Source of the DNA: Ilumatobacteraceae bacterium
GTDB lineage: Bacteria > Actinomycetota > Acidimicrobiia > Acidimicrobiales > Ilumatobacteraceae
DNA: 64,000 nt
Assembly (NCBI GenBank): GCA_025463305.1
Contig: JAOBWK010000081.1
Span: 1 to 64,000 of the forward strand
Reading direction: 5' to 3'
Shown in pieces: positions 8,901 through 17,016 of the stretch. The notes below the pieces were generated by a model that searched no databases, was not told the origin of the DNA, and worked only from the letters and a program-made list of their open reading frames with translations. A program made the translations under genes and the position numbers. The number at the start of each line of letters is the position of its first letter. Within the stretch, counting starts at the first letter, position 1.

Positions 8901-9860
8901 GTGGCTGGTACCGTCTGGGGCTTGCGGATCCTGCTCGTCGTCAACGCCTTCGCGTCCTCGGTGACGGCGCGCAACACGGTGATCGTGCACCAGGTGCTGT
9001 CGCGGGGCAACGACGTCGAGGTCGTCGAGACCAACCGTCGCGGCCACGCCACCCGGTTCTCCCAGGACGCGGCACGCCAGGGCGTCGATGTCGTGATCGG
9101 CTACGGCGGCGACGGCACGCTCAACGAGGTCGCCACCGGCGTCGCCGGCACCGACACCGCGCTCGGCGTGCTGCCCGGCGGCAGCACCAACGTGTTCGCA
9201 CGCACGCTCGGAATGCCGAACGATCCCGTGCTCGCGGTGCAGCAGCTCGCCGACGGCATCAACTCGCGCCACATCGAGCCGATCGGGCTCGGCCAGGTCA
9301 ACGGACGCTACTTCTGCTTCCACACCGGAGTCGGGTACGACGCCGCAGTGGTGCAGGAGGTCGAGAAGCACGGCTCGCTGAAGCGCTGGGCCGGCCATCC
9401 GCTGTTCATCTACGCAGGGGTGCGCACCTGGGCCAAGGGCTACGACCGCGCCAACCCGCACTTCGAGGTCACGTTCGCGAACGGCGATCACGTCACCGAC
9501 GGCTACTTCACGATCGTGCTGAACACGAACCCGTACACCTACCTCGGCAACCGTCCGCTCGACTTCTCCCCCGCGGCGTCGCTCGACCACGGCCTCGTCG
9601 TCATCACGTTCACGACGATGAAGGTGGGTGCGATCCTGAAGTCGCTCGGCGGCGCGCTACGCGGCGGTGGCGTGAAGCCGTCGAAGTACCTCGACGTGCA
9701 CGAGGACATGAGCGAGGTCAGCATCGCCAGCCACCATCCGTTCCCGTACCAGCTCGACGGCGACTACCTCGGCGAGACCACCGAGCTCGCGTTTCGGCAC
9801 GTGCCGAACGCGATCCGACTGGTGCGCCCGAACATCGACATCGCCCCGACGAAGCACTGA
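8901..9860 (+). CDS. Diacylglycerol/sphingosine kinase family lipid kinase
   Basis: A 319-residue lipid kinase of the DAGK_cat superfamily (DgkB/YegS/LcbK type), cytoplasmic and probably membrane-associated. The ATP-binding GGDGT motif is at residues 69-73 (IGYGGDGTLNEVATG), followed by LGVLPGGSTNVFARTLG, both hallmark segments. The C-terminal beta-sandwich domain contains QLDGDYLGETTELAF. It phosphorylates a lipid hydroxyl with ATP, the actual lipid being unknown. The GTG at 8901 is chosen because GGGGGA ends 4 nt upstream; the frame is open further 5' without a better start. It is divergent from etfB. Confidence 0.85.
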   Translation: MAGTVWGLRILLVVNAFASSVTARNTVIVHQVLSRGNDVEVVETNRRGHATRFSQDAARQGVDVVIGYGGDGTLNEVATGVAGTDTALGVLPGGSTNVFARTLGMPNDPVLAVQQLADGINSRHIEPIGLGQVNGRYFCFHTGVGYDAAVVQEVEKHGSLKRWAGHPLFIYAGVRTWAKGYDRANPHFEVTFANGDHVTDGYFTIVLNTNPYTYLGNRPLDFSPAASLDHGLVVITFTTMKVGAILKSLGGALRGGGVKPSKYLDVHEDMSEVSIASHHPFPYQLDGDYLGETTELAFRHVPNAIRLVRPNIDIAPTKH

Positions 9861-9907
9861 GGCCACGACTGGGTCGAGCACTGAGGCCCGGGCACTGCGA
9901 CGGGCCG

Positions 9908-10594
9908 CTACGCCTGCTCGGCGAGCAACGCCAACGCGACGTCGGGCACGTTGGTGCAGATGCCGTCGATGCCCCATTCGATCAGTTCACGCATCCGCTC
10001 GGGATCGTCGCAGGTCCAGGTGTTGACGACGATGCCGGCGGCGTGGCAGCGGTCGAGGACGTGCCGCCCGAGCAGGCCGACCCACGGGTGCAGCGCGCCG
10101 TGACCGTGCCTGGCCAGGATCTCGACGACATCGTCGGGAACGATCGAGGTCAGCCACGCGGTGCGGACTTGCGGCGCCACGGCGCGGCAGCGGTCCATCG
10201 TCTCGATCCGGAACGACGACATCAGCCAGCGCTCGGCTTCGCCTCGCTCGGCCAGCAGCGCCATCGTCTGCTCGGCCACCCACTCCGACTCGTCGAAGTC
10301 GGGCTCCTCGGGATCGTTCTTGATCTCGAGGTTGACCCACATCCCGGCGCACGCATCGAGCGCCTCGGTCAGCGTCGGCACGTGTTCGGGCAGATCCGCG
10401 GACGCCGTGACGCGGATGATGCGACCGTCGGCGAGCACCGGGTCGTGGTGCACGACCAGCACGTCGTCGCCGGCGCGACGCACGTCGAGCTCCACCGCGT
10501 CGGCACCCATCTCGTGGGCACGGCGGAAGGCCGCGACGGTGTTCTCGCGTTCGGCTCGCGATGCGCCGCGATGCGCCATGACCTGGATCGACAT
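9908..10594 (-). CDS. Glycerophosphodiester phosphodiesterase
   Basis: A 228-residue GDPD of the UgpQ/GlpQ superfamily, which hydrolyses glycerophosphodiesters to glycerol-3-phosphate and an alcohol. Visible signature: MAHRGASRAERENT (catalytic His and Arg), ADAVELDVRRAGDDVLVVHHDP (metal-binding E and D, catalytic His) and NLEIKND. No signal peptide is seen, so it should be cytoplasmic like UgpQ. A strong AAAGGGAG ribosome site lies just upstream of the ATG, in contrast to many leaderless neighbours. It converges on the lipid kinase gene and is divergent from whiB. Confidence 0.9.
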   Translation of the reverse strand: MSIQVMAHRGASRAERENTVAAFRRAHEMGADAVELDVRRAGDDVLVVHHDPVLADGRIIRVTASADLPEHVPTLTEALDACAGMWVNLEIKNDPEEPDFDESEWVAEQTMALLAERGEAERWLMSSFRIETMDRCRAVAPQVRTAWLTSIVPDDVVEILARHGHGALHPWVGLLGRHVLDRCHAAGIVVNTWTCDDPERMRELIEWGIDGICTNVPDVALALLAEQA

Positions 10595-10703
10595 GCGACT
10601 CCCTTTCGACTACCGCGAGTCCTGCAACCGGCAGCTGCCATCTGTTCTGACGATGGGCAACATCAATTGTTTGCCGTTTCGACACATTCCTGAAACTCAG
10701 CCC

Positions 10704-10732
10704 TTGTCAACGTTGCACGGCCAACGTACCGT
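10704..10732 (+). promoter_or_regulatory. Candidate promoter of whiB (TTGTCA-17 nt-TACCGT)
   Basis: A -35-like TTGTCA (10704-10709) and a -10-like TACCGT (10727-10732) are spaced by exactly 17 nt, 86 nt before the GTG of whiB. The 224-bp region between the divergent gdpD and whiB also holds a perfect GGCAGCTGCC palindrome (10631-10640) and an imperfect GGCAA-N10-TTGCC dyad (10657-10676), possible operator sites. Confidence 0.4.
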
Positions 10733-10818
10733 ACGGGCGTCCCCGGGAAACACCCCTGAAACACGGGCGTCCTGAGCGATGCATCCCCCCATCCGATCAC
10801 TCTCGAGGAGATCCCGAC

Positions 10819-11121
10819 GTGTCGATTCTCGCGTCAAGCCTCACGCTTGCCCACGCTGATTACTCCTGGCGCAACCAGTCGATCTGTCGAGACACCGATC
10901 CTGATCTCTTCTTCCCGATCGGAACCACCGGTCACGCGCTGACCCAGATCGCCCGGGCCAAAGAGGTCTGTGGCGAGTGTCCGGTCAGCACGGCGTGCCT
11001 CGAGTTCGCACTCGAGACCAACCAGGACTCCGGCATCTGGGGTGGCACCTCGGAAGAGGAGCGTCGCGTCATGCGCCGCGCCCAGGTCGCCCGCCACAAG
11101 GCCGGCCTCCAGGCCAGCTGA
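10819..11121 (+). CDS. WhiB-family iron-sulfur transcription factor
   Basis: A 100-residue Wbl protein. The four [4Fe-4S] ligands are present as C23, C51, C54 and C60 (CxxC in VCGECP), followed by the turn motif GIWGG at 72-76 and a basic C-terminal end (EEERRVMRRAQVARHK) for DNA contact. Short length and lack of an N-terminal extension fit the WhiB1/WhiB2 group. It is read from a GTG with GAGGAG 8 nt upstream, and it has an untranslated leader of roughly 80 nt with a separate promoter. It converges on a PdtaS-like kinase, the same arrangement as whiB1 (Rv3219) and pdtaS (Rv3220c) in Mycobacterium tuberculosis, which supports a WhiB1-like essential, NO-responsive role. Confidence 0.93.
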   Translation: MSILASSLTLAHADYSWRNQSICRDTDPDLFFPIGTTGHALTQIARAKEVCGECPVSTACLEFALETNQDSGIWGGTSEEERRVMRRAQVARHKAGLQAS

Positions 11122-11151
11122 TCCCGGTCGAGCCGGCCGAGCTGGCTCGGC

Positions 11152-12642
11152 TCAGACGCTCTCGAGGGGCACGCGCAGGTCGACCACGGTCCCGGCGGGC
11201 TGCGACTGATCGGGCATGTCGGCGGCGACGAAGTCGTCCGGGGCCCCCGGGCGCATCGACAGCGAGCCGGCGAGCTCGGTGGTGACGAGCGTGCGCACGA
11301 TCGACAGTCCGAGACCGGTGGCCTTGTTGAGGTCGAACTCAGGCTCGAGCACCCGTCCGTTGTTGAGCACGCGCACGCGCAGCTCGGCGCCGTCGTTGGC
11401 GAGCTGGACCACCACGGTGCCGCCGGCGCTGCCCTCCGGGAACCCGTGGTCCACGGCGTTCTGGAGCAGCTCGGTGAGCACGACGCTGAGCGGCGTCGCC
11501 ACGGTGGACGGCAGCCGGCCGCCGTCGCCCTGCACCTTGAACTGCACGGGACGGTCGACGGACTGCAGGCCCTCCTCGGCGAGGCGCAGCAGCGGGCGGA
11601 CGATCTCGATGAAGGCGACGTCGTCGCCCGGCTCGCGCGACAGCGTCTCGTGCACGAGCGCGATGGTGCGGATCCGGCGCACGGACTCGGCCACCGCGGC
11701 GCGGGCCTCGTCGTTGCTCAACCGCCTGGCCTGCAGGCGCAGCAGCGACGAGATGGTCTGCAGGTTGTTCTTGACCCGGTGGTGGATCTCGCGGATCGTG
11801 GCGTCCTTGGACAGCAGCAGCCGGTCGCGCTTGCGCAGCTCGGTGACGTCGCGCACGAACAGCACGCCGCCGGTGATCACGCCGTGGTCGACGATGGGGA
11901 TGCAGCGCGACAGCAGGGTGACGTCGGCGTTCTGATCGAACTCCTCGATCACGGGCTCGACGCGCTCGTAAGCCTGGCGCACCGAGCTGTCGTTGAACCC
12001 GAGCTCGGCCAGGCGCATGCCGACGGCGTTGGCGCCGATGCCGACGCGGTGCAGCGCCGACACGGCGTTCGGCGACGCGTAGCGGACCCGCGCCTCTTCG
12101 TCGATGACGATCGCGCCGTCGCCGACGCGGGGTGCGGCGCCGGAGTCGGCGATGCGGCCGGGGAACGGGAACGTGCCCTGGGCGATCATCGAGGCGAAGC
12201 GGTCGAAGATGCCGAGGTAGGTGCGCTCGAGCTCGCCGGGCTGGCGGCCGGAGATGCTGGAGCGCTCACGGGTGAGCACGGCGATGGTGCGCTCACCGAA
12301 GCGCACCGGGATCGCCAGCATCTGCGCCGGCGCAGCGAGGCTGGTGATGTTGATCTCGCCCTCCTGCGCGGCGCCGCTGGTGGTGGCCGCGGCGAGCAGG
12401 GGCAGCTCGGTCTCGCTCGCCCACGCACCGACCCAGTCGCTGAGGTAGATCGTCTGCCCGGTGGCCGGGCGCACGTGCGCTGTCACGATCCATCGGCCCT
12501 CGCCAGCCGGCACGTAGAGCAGCAGATCGGCGAAGCAGAGGTCGGCGAGCATGCCCCACTCGGAGACGAGTTGCTGAAGGTGCGCGGTCTCGTCGCGCGA
12601 CAGCGACGTGTGTTGACGCGTGAGTTCGGCAAGGGTGGCCAT
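11152..12642 (-). CDS. pdtaS: PdtaS-type cytosolic sensor histidine kinase
   Basis: A 496-residue soluble kinase with no transmembrane segment. Order: GAF-like N-terminal domain (about 1-150), PAS-like domain (about 175-265), the HisKA_2 dimerisation helix with EIHHRVKNNLQT (phospho-acceptor His at 287/288), and an HATPase domain with LTELLQNAVDHGF (N box) and ATGLGLSIVRT (G box). This is the architecture of PdtaS, which in mycobacteria phosphorylates the RNA-binding antiterminator PdtaR. No PdtaR-like gene is in this window. The ATG at 12642 gives a normal PdtaS length; a longer open frame upstream is an antisense-like shadow of the ATPase gene. It faces whiB across 30 bp. Confidence 0.9.
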   Translation of the reverse strand: MATLAELTRQHTSLSRDETAHLQQLVSEWGMLADLCFADLLLYVPAGEGRWIVTAHVRPATGQTIYLSDWVGAWASETELPLLAAATTSGAAQEGEINITSLAAPAQMLAIPVRFGERTIAVLTRERSSISGRQPGELERTYLGIFDRFASMIAQGTFPFPGRIADSGAAPRVGDGAIVIDEEARVRYASPNAVSALHRVGIGANAVGMRLAELGFNDSSVRQAYERVEPVIEEFDQNADVTLLSRCIPIVDHGVITGGVLFVRDVTELRKRDRLLLSKDATIREIHHRVKNNLQTISSLLRLQARRLSNDEARAAVAESVRRIRTIALVHETLSREPGDDVAFIEIVRPLLRLAEEGLQSVDRPVQFKVQGDGGRLPSTVATPLSVVLTELLQNAVDHGFPEGSAGGTVVVQLANDGAELRVRVLNNGRVLEPEFDLNKATGLGLSIVRTLVTTELAGSLSMRPGAPDDFVAADMPDQSQPAGTVVDLRVPLESV

Positions 12643-12667
12643 GGTCGTGCGTGCCTCTCGGGTGTGC

Positions 12668-13882
12668 TTACACAGAGTCTGGCGCATCCGGCTCGCGCCA
12701 GAGATGATTCCCGAGCTCGAGCAGGCTGGCCAGATCGTGGATGTCGTGGTCGAGCGCCGGAGCCGTGGTGGTGAAGGGCGCGAGCCGTTGTAGCTCGGCA
12801 CGACGCTCGGCCTCGCGCGTCGCCACCATCGCGATGTCGTGGAACCGGGCGGCCACCTCGCCGAGGATGCCGCGCACGACGTCGGCGTCGACATCCAGCA
12901 ACCCGGCGAGGTCGGCTGCGAGCGCGCTCGACTCGGACGCATCGCCGAGCCGCGATGCCGCCTTGGCCACCGACGGCTCGCGCAGCACCGGCGGCATCGC
13001 CCGGTTGAGCACGACGCCGCCGAGCGGCAACTGACGCTCGGCCAGCGCGGCGGCGAGGAACGCTGCCTCGTGGGCGGGCGCGGCCTCCAGCGTCGAGACG
13101 ATGAGGAAGCTCGTGCGTGGATCGGCGAGCAGCCGTTCCACCTCGCGGGCGCGGGCGACGAAGCCCTTCTCCATCGTCTGGAACAGCACGAAGAACTCGG
13201 CGATGTCCTGCAGGAAGCGGGAGCCGAGGATGCGATCGGCGACTTGGTAGAACGGCTTGGAGGCAACCGTGAAGATGCGCGACCGGTACGGCACCGTCAG
13301 CCAGCGCAGCAGCCGGCTGCCGAAGAACTCCATCATCTTCGCCGGTGCATCGAGGATGTCGAGCGCGTTGCGCGACGGCGGGGTGTCGATGATGACGAGG
13401 TCGTAGCGGCCGCTCGCGTGCAGCTCGTGCAGCCGCTCCATCGCGATGTAGTCGTGGCTCTGGACGAACCGCCCGGTGATGTTCTGGTAGAGCGGGTTGG
13501 CCAGCACGGTGTCGCGCAGGGTGGCGTCGGGCGCGTGGCGGCGGATCAGCTCGTCCCATCCGGCCTTCGTGTCGAGCATCGCCGCCCACAGCTCGCCGCG
13601 CGGCGTGACACCGGCGTCGGTGAACGCGGAGTCGGGCACGCGGGTCTCGTTGTTGCCGAAGGCCTGCAGACCGAGCGCGTTCGCCAGCCGCTTGGCGGGA
13701 TCCACCGTGAGCACGAGCACCCGACCGCCGATGTGCACGGCCGCCTGGGCGCCCAGTGCCGCCGCCGTGGTGGTCTTGCCGACGCCGCCACTGCCGCAGA
13801 CGATGACCATCTCCTTCGCCGCGAGGAGGCTGGCGATGCCGTTCTCCGTCGGCGGGGCCGACTTGGACTGCCGCGGCGCCAT
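12668..13882 (-). CDS. ArsA/GET3-like ATPase, second gene of a pair (Rv3680-like)
   Basis: A 404-residue ATPase of the ArsA/Get3 superfamily. The deviant Walker A is CGSGGVGKTT near residues 29-38, followed by VLTVDPAKRLANALG (switch-like segment) and VIIDTPPSRNALDIL (Walker B-like). Cysteine pairs for arsenite binding are absent and there is no ars operon, so it is not an arsenic pump. The partner gene at 13882 overlaps it by one base, and the pair matches Rv3679-Rv3680 of M. tuberculosis, which form a heteromeric anion-transporting-like ATPase linked to stress tolerance. A joint complex is inferred. Confidence 0.88.
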   Translation of the reverse strand: MAPRQSKSAPPTENGIASLLAAKEMVIVCGSGGVGKTTTAAALGAQAAVHIGGRVLVLTVDPAKRLANALGLQAFGNNETRVPDSAFTDAGVTPRGELWAAMLDTKAGWDELIRRHAPDATLRDTVLANPLYQNITGRFVQSHDYIAMERLHELHASGRYDLVIIDTPPSRNALDILDAPAKMMEFFGSRLLRWLTVPYRSRIFTVASKPFYQVADRILGSRFLQDIAEFFVLFQTMEKGFVARAREVERLLADPRTSFLIVSTLEAAPAHEAAFLAAALAERQLPLGGVVLNRAMPPVLREPSVAKAASRLGDASESSALAADLAGLLDVDADVVRGILGEVAARFHDIAMVATREAERRAELQRLAPFTTTAPALDHDIHDLASLLELGNHLWREPDAPDSV

Positions 13883-14844
13883 CAGCCGATCTCCTCGGCG
13901 AGGGCCTCGGCCACGAGCGTGACGACACGCCGTCCCGTCGCCCGGGTGAACAGCTCGGGGATGTACAACATCGGTGCCCGCACGGACCCCGGCGCGGCCG
14001 ACGCCTCGAGCGACTCACGCAGGTGGTCGAGGTGGCCGTCGCCGATGCGCCGCCTGGACTCGTTCATCCGCGCCGCCTCCATCACGTCGACGACGTGCTT
14101 GCCCGCCGCCTTGACGAGCGCGGCCTTCGCCGGCGCGCTGAACAGCTGATCGAACACCTGCGCCTCGCGGGTGCCGAACAGCGCCGGCAGGACGCGGTTC
14201 ACGATGATCGCCGCGCTGTCGACCTTCGTGCGCTCGGCCACCTGGGCGAGCAGGTCGATCGTCTCGTTGACCGGCATCTCCTCGGGCGTCGTGACGGTGA
14301 CGAGCCCGGTGCGCACCGGGTCTTCGAGGATGTCGAGCATCCACTTCGTCTGGTCCTTGACGAGGCCGACCTGCACCAGCTCGCTGATCACTCGCGGGGC
14401 GCCGATCTGGCCGATGATGTGCCCGGTGGCCTCGGCGTCGACGACCACGAGGTCGTAGTTGCGCTCGCGCACCTCGTAGCAGAGCTTGCCGATGGCGAGG
14501 ATCTCCTGCACGCCCGGTGCCGCATCCGCGACGAAGTCGAAGGTGCGTGCCAGCGGGCCGATGCGACCGACGAACGGGATCCGGATGAACAGCTTGAGGT
14601 ACTCGCGCAGCGAGTCCTCGGTGTTCATCGCCATCCCGAACAGATCGGTGTCGACCGGGCGGGGCGTGTACGGGAACGGCGAGCAGTCGAAGGCCGCGGC
14701 GAGCGATCCCTTCGCGTCCATCTCGCACACGAGGGTGTGCTTGCCGTGCTGCGCCGCGAGCTGGGCCAGTGCGGCCGCGACGGTGGTCTTGCCGACGCCA
14801 CCCTTGCCGGTGACGAACAGCAGCTGCCGATCAAGCAGGTTCAC
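13882..14844 (-). CDS. ArsA/GET3-like ATPase, first gene of a pair (Rv3679-like)
   Basis: A 320-residue P-loop ATPase opening LLFVTGKGGVGKTTVAAAL (Walker A near residue 13-21), with VVVDAEATGHIIGQI in the Walker B/switch region. The start is GTG; the stop and the next ATG share one base (TGATG), which implies translational coupling and fixed stoichiometry with the second ATPase. In mycobacteria the homologous pair sits next to whiB4; here it lies behind a pdtaS-whiB pair. Its cargo or client is not known from sequence. Confidence 0.88.
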   Translation of the reverse strand: MNLLDRQLLFVTGKGGVGKTTVAAALAQLAAQHGKHTLVCEMDAKGSLAAAFDCSPFPYTPRPVDTDLFGMAMNTEDSLREYLKLFIRIPFVGRIGPLARTFDFVADAAPGVQEILAIGKLCYEVRERNYDLVVVDAEATGHIIGQIGAPRVISELVQVGLVKDQTKWMLDILEDPVRTGLVTVTTPEEMPVNETIDLLAQVAERTKVDSAAIIVNRVLPALFGTREAQVFDQLFSAPAKAALVKAAGKHVVDVMEAARMNESRRRIGDGHLDHLRESLEASAAPGSVRAPMLYIPELFTRATGRRVVTLVAEALAEEIG

Positions 14845-14882
14845 CGGGACCGGTTCATCTGCCGACCGCGCTCACAGGGGGA

Positions 14883-15116
14883 TCAGCCCCCGAAGCCGAT
14901 CTTGCGCTCGCCCTCGGCCGTGCCGACCTCGATGTACGCGATCTTCGCCGCCGCCACACCGACGTCGCGACCCTTCTTGTCGGTGAGCCACAGCACGTCG
15001 ACCGCGCCGGACAGGGCCGCCTCGACCTTGCTCTTCACCGTCGCACGATCCACGTCGTCGGCGAGCTCGATGTTGATCTCACGGGGTGCTTGGGTGACGC
15101 CGATGCGTACGTCCAC
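14883..15116 (-). CDS. DUF3107 family small protein
   Basis: A 77-residue protein beginning VDVRIGVTQAPREINIEL and ending KIAYIEVGTAEGERKIGFG, matching the actinobacterial DUF3107 family of unknown function. It is mostly predicted beta strands with one helix. The GTG at 15116 is chosen over upstream codons because AAAGGA lies 6 nt before it; a TACGAT -10-like sequence sits 36 nt upstream (15153-15158). It is divergent from the GlxA-type regulator and sits 38 bp from the ATPase pair on the same strand, so it may lead that operon. Confidence 0.85.
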   Translation of the reverse strand: MDVRIGVTQAPREINIELADDVDRATVKSKVEAALSGAVDVLWLTDKKGRDVGVAAAKIAYIEVGTAEGERKIGFGG

Positions 15117-15247
15117 GGTGGTCCTTTCGGTGCAGCGCAATGCCGGTCGCCCATCGTACGCAGGCGGATCCGATGTGGCACCGTTTGGCGGGAAACGTGG
15201 GATGTGTGTCATTGACGCCATCGGCCGCGACGTCGAAGATGGCGATC

Positions 15248-16288
15248 ATGACGACGAGGCGAACCGCAGACCCGGCGGCAGATGCCGCGCGGCGGATCGT
15301 GATCGTGTGCTTCCCGGGCGTGCAGCCGCTCGATGTCACCGGCCCACACGAGGTGTTCGCCGGAGCGAACCAGGTGCTCGATCACCTCCACTCGGAGTCA
15401 CCCAGATACGAGCTGCTGCTGTGTGCCGATCCGGTCGGCATCGTCACGAGCGAGAGCGGGCTCGGGCTCGTCGCCCCGCACGCCATCCCGGTGCGCGGAC
15501 CGATCGACACCCTCCTGCTGCCCGGCGGCAACGGGGTCTACGCAGCACGCTCGGACGAGGCGCTGCTGCAGCGGATCCGCCGGGCCGCGCCGCGGTCACG
15601 GCGCATCGCCACCGTCTGCTCCGGCACGTTCCTCGGCGCGGCCGCCGGTCTGCTCGACGGCCGCCGCGTCACCACCCACTGGGCGCGCGCCGCGCAGCTC
15701 GCGGCGGCGCACCCGGCGCTCGACGTGGACCCCGATGCGATCCACATCAACGATGGCAACGTCTGGACGTCGGCAGGTGTCACGGCCGGCATCGATCTCG
15801 CGCTCGCCCTCGTCGAGGACGACCACGGCACCGACGTCGCCCAGCACGTCGCCCGCCACCTCGTGATGTTCCTGCGCCGCCCCGGCGGGCAGTCGCAGTT
15901 CGCCGCACCCGTGTGGGAGGCGCGCGCCGAGCGGCAGAGCGTGCGCGCCGCCCAGGATCTCGTCAACGCCGATCCCGCTGCGGACCTGCGCGTCGGTGCG
16001 CTCGCCGCAGTGAGCAACATGAGCGAGCGCCACTTCACCCGCGTGTTCGCGGCCGAGGTCGGCGAGCCGCCCGCGAAGTACGTCGAGCGGATCCGCGTCG
16101 AGGCCGCCAGGCGCCGGCTGGAGCAGCGCGACGCGAACATCGCCACCGTCGCCCGCCAGTGCGGCTTCGGCACGGCCGAGACCATGCGCCGCTCGTTCCT
16201 GCGCCGCGTCGGCGTCAACCCCGACGACTACCGCCGCCACTTCGCCACGACATCCCGAACCGAACCCATCACCGAAAGCAGCAACTGA
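15248..16288 (+). CDS. GlxA-type transcriptional regulator (DJ-1/PfpI domain plus AraC HTH)
   Basis: A 346-residue regulator. Residues about 15-185 form a class I glutamine-amidotransferase/DJ-1-like sensing domain with the elbow ATVCSGTFLGAAAGLL containing a Cys, and SAGVTAGIDLALALVE. Residues 220-320 hold two AraC helix-turn-helix units, ending in the typical CGFGTAETMRRSFLRRVGVNPDDYRRHF. It is followed one base later by a stand-alone DJ-1/PfpI protein, so it probably controls that gene and perhaps the secreted protein beyond it. An in-frame ATG 9 nt upstream (15239) is an alternative start. The inducer is unknown. Confidence 0.88.
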   Translation: MTTRRTADPAADAARRIVIVCFPGVQPLDVTGPHEVFAGANQVLDHLHSESPRYELLLCADPVGIVTSESGLGLVAPHAIPVRGPIDTLLLPGGNGVYAARSDEALLQRIRRAAPRSRRIATVCSGTFLGAAAGLLDGRRVTTHWARAAQLAAAHPALDVDPDAIHINDGNVWTSAGVTAGIDLALALVEDDHGTDVAQHVARHLVMFLRRPGGQSQFAAPVWEARAERQSVRAAQDLVNADPAADLRVGALAAVSNMSERHFTRVFAAEVGEPPAKYVERIRVEAARRRLEQRDANIATVARQCGFGTAETMRRSFLRRVGVNPDDYRRHFATTSRTEPITESSN

Positions 16289-16289
16289 C

Positions 16290-16928
16290 ATGCAGATCGC
16301 CATTCCCGTCTTCCCCCGGCTCACAGCGCTCGACGCGATCGGGCCCTACGAGGTGCTCCAACGGGTGCCCGACTTCGACATCGCGTTCGTCGGCCACACC
16401 GTCGGCCAGGTCCGCAGCGAGAACGGCTTCCTCGGCGTCGGCGTCGACCACGCCTTCGAGGACGTGCCGCATCCGGACGTGATCGTGTTCCCCGGCGGCT
16501 TCGGCACCCGGGCGCTGATGCACGACGAGCGGGTCCTCGACTGGGTGCGCTCAGCGCACGCCACGTCGCGGTTCACGACCAGCGTGTGCACGGGATCGCT
16601 CGTGCTCGGCGCGGCGGGCCTGCTCGATGGTCTCAGCGCCACGACGCACTGGGCGTCGATGGACGCGCTCGCCGCCACCGGCGCGCTCCCGACCGGCCAG
16701 CGCGTGGTGGAGCACCTCGATCAGCGGATCATCACCGCGGCCGGTGTCTCGAGCGGGATCGACATGGCGCTGCGCCTGGTCGAGCTGCTCGTCGACGCCA
16801 CCGCCGCGATGGCGTGCCAGCTGATGATCGAGTACGACCCGCAGCCGCCCTTCGACGCGGGTGCGCCGGAGAAGGTCGACGACGTCGTGATGACCCGCGT
16901 CATCGAGTACGCGTCCGCCCGCCAGTAG
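16290..16928 (+). CDS. DJ-1/PfpI family protein (isonitrile-hydratase-like)
   Basis: A 212-residue stand-alone DJ-1/PfpI domain protein. The nucleophile elbow is TTSVCTGSLVLGAAGLL, and TAAGVSSGIDMALRLVE forms the conserved region after it; both match InhA/isonitrile hydratase and GlxA sensor-domain relatives. A hydrolase, hydratase or glyoxalase-like activity is possible but the substrate is not evident. It begins one base after the regulator stops, so the two form an operon. A damaged, partial second copy of this gene lies at 20068-20538 (24 codons deleted, 5' third missing). Confidence 0.85.
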   Translation: MQIAIPVFPRLTALDAIGPYEVLQRVPDFDIAFVGHTVGQVRSENGFLGVGVDHAFEDVPHPDVIVFPGGFGTRALMHDERVLDWVRSAHATSRFTTSVCTGSLVLGAAGLLDGLSATTHWASMDALAATGALPTGQRVVEHLDQRIITAAGVSSGIDMALRLVELLVDATAAMACQLMIEYDPQPPFDAGAPEKVDDVVMTRVIEYASARQ

Positions 16929-17016
16929 GCGTCGAACGCATCACGTGTCCGCCGGACGCGGACCTCGGCCTGCAGCTCGGCGTGTACGGTCGTCGGTGAT
17001 CGATTCGGGAGAGATC

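Noticed and set aside
12668..14844. ArsA-like genes as an arsenite resistance operon
   Set aside because: No arsB, arsC, arsD or ArsR-type repressor is adjacent, no arsenite-binding cysteine pairs are seen, and the pair matches the mycobacterial Rv3679-Rv3680 ATPases.
14023..16482. An 819-codon open frame on the plus strand over the ATPase and GlxA-type genes
   Set aside because: It runs partly antisense and partly out of frame through recognisable genes and shows no conserved domain itself.
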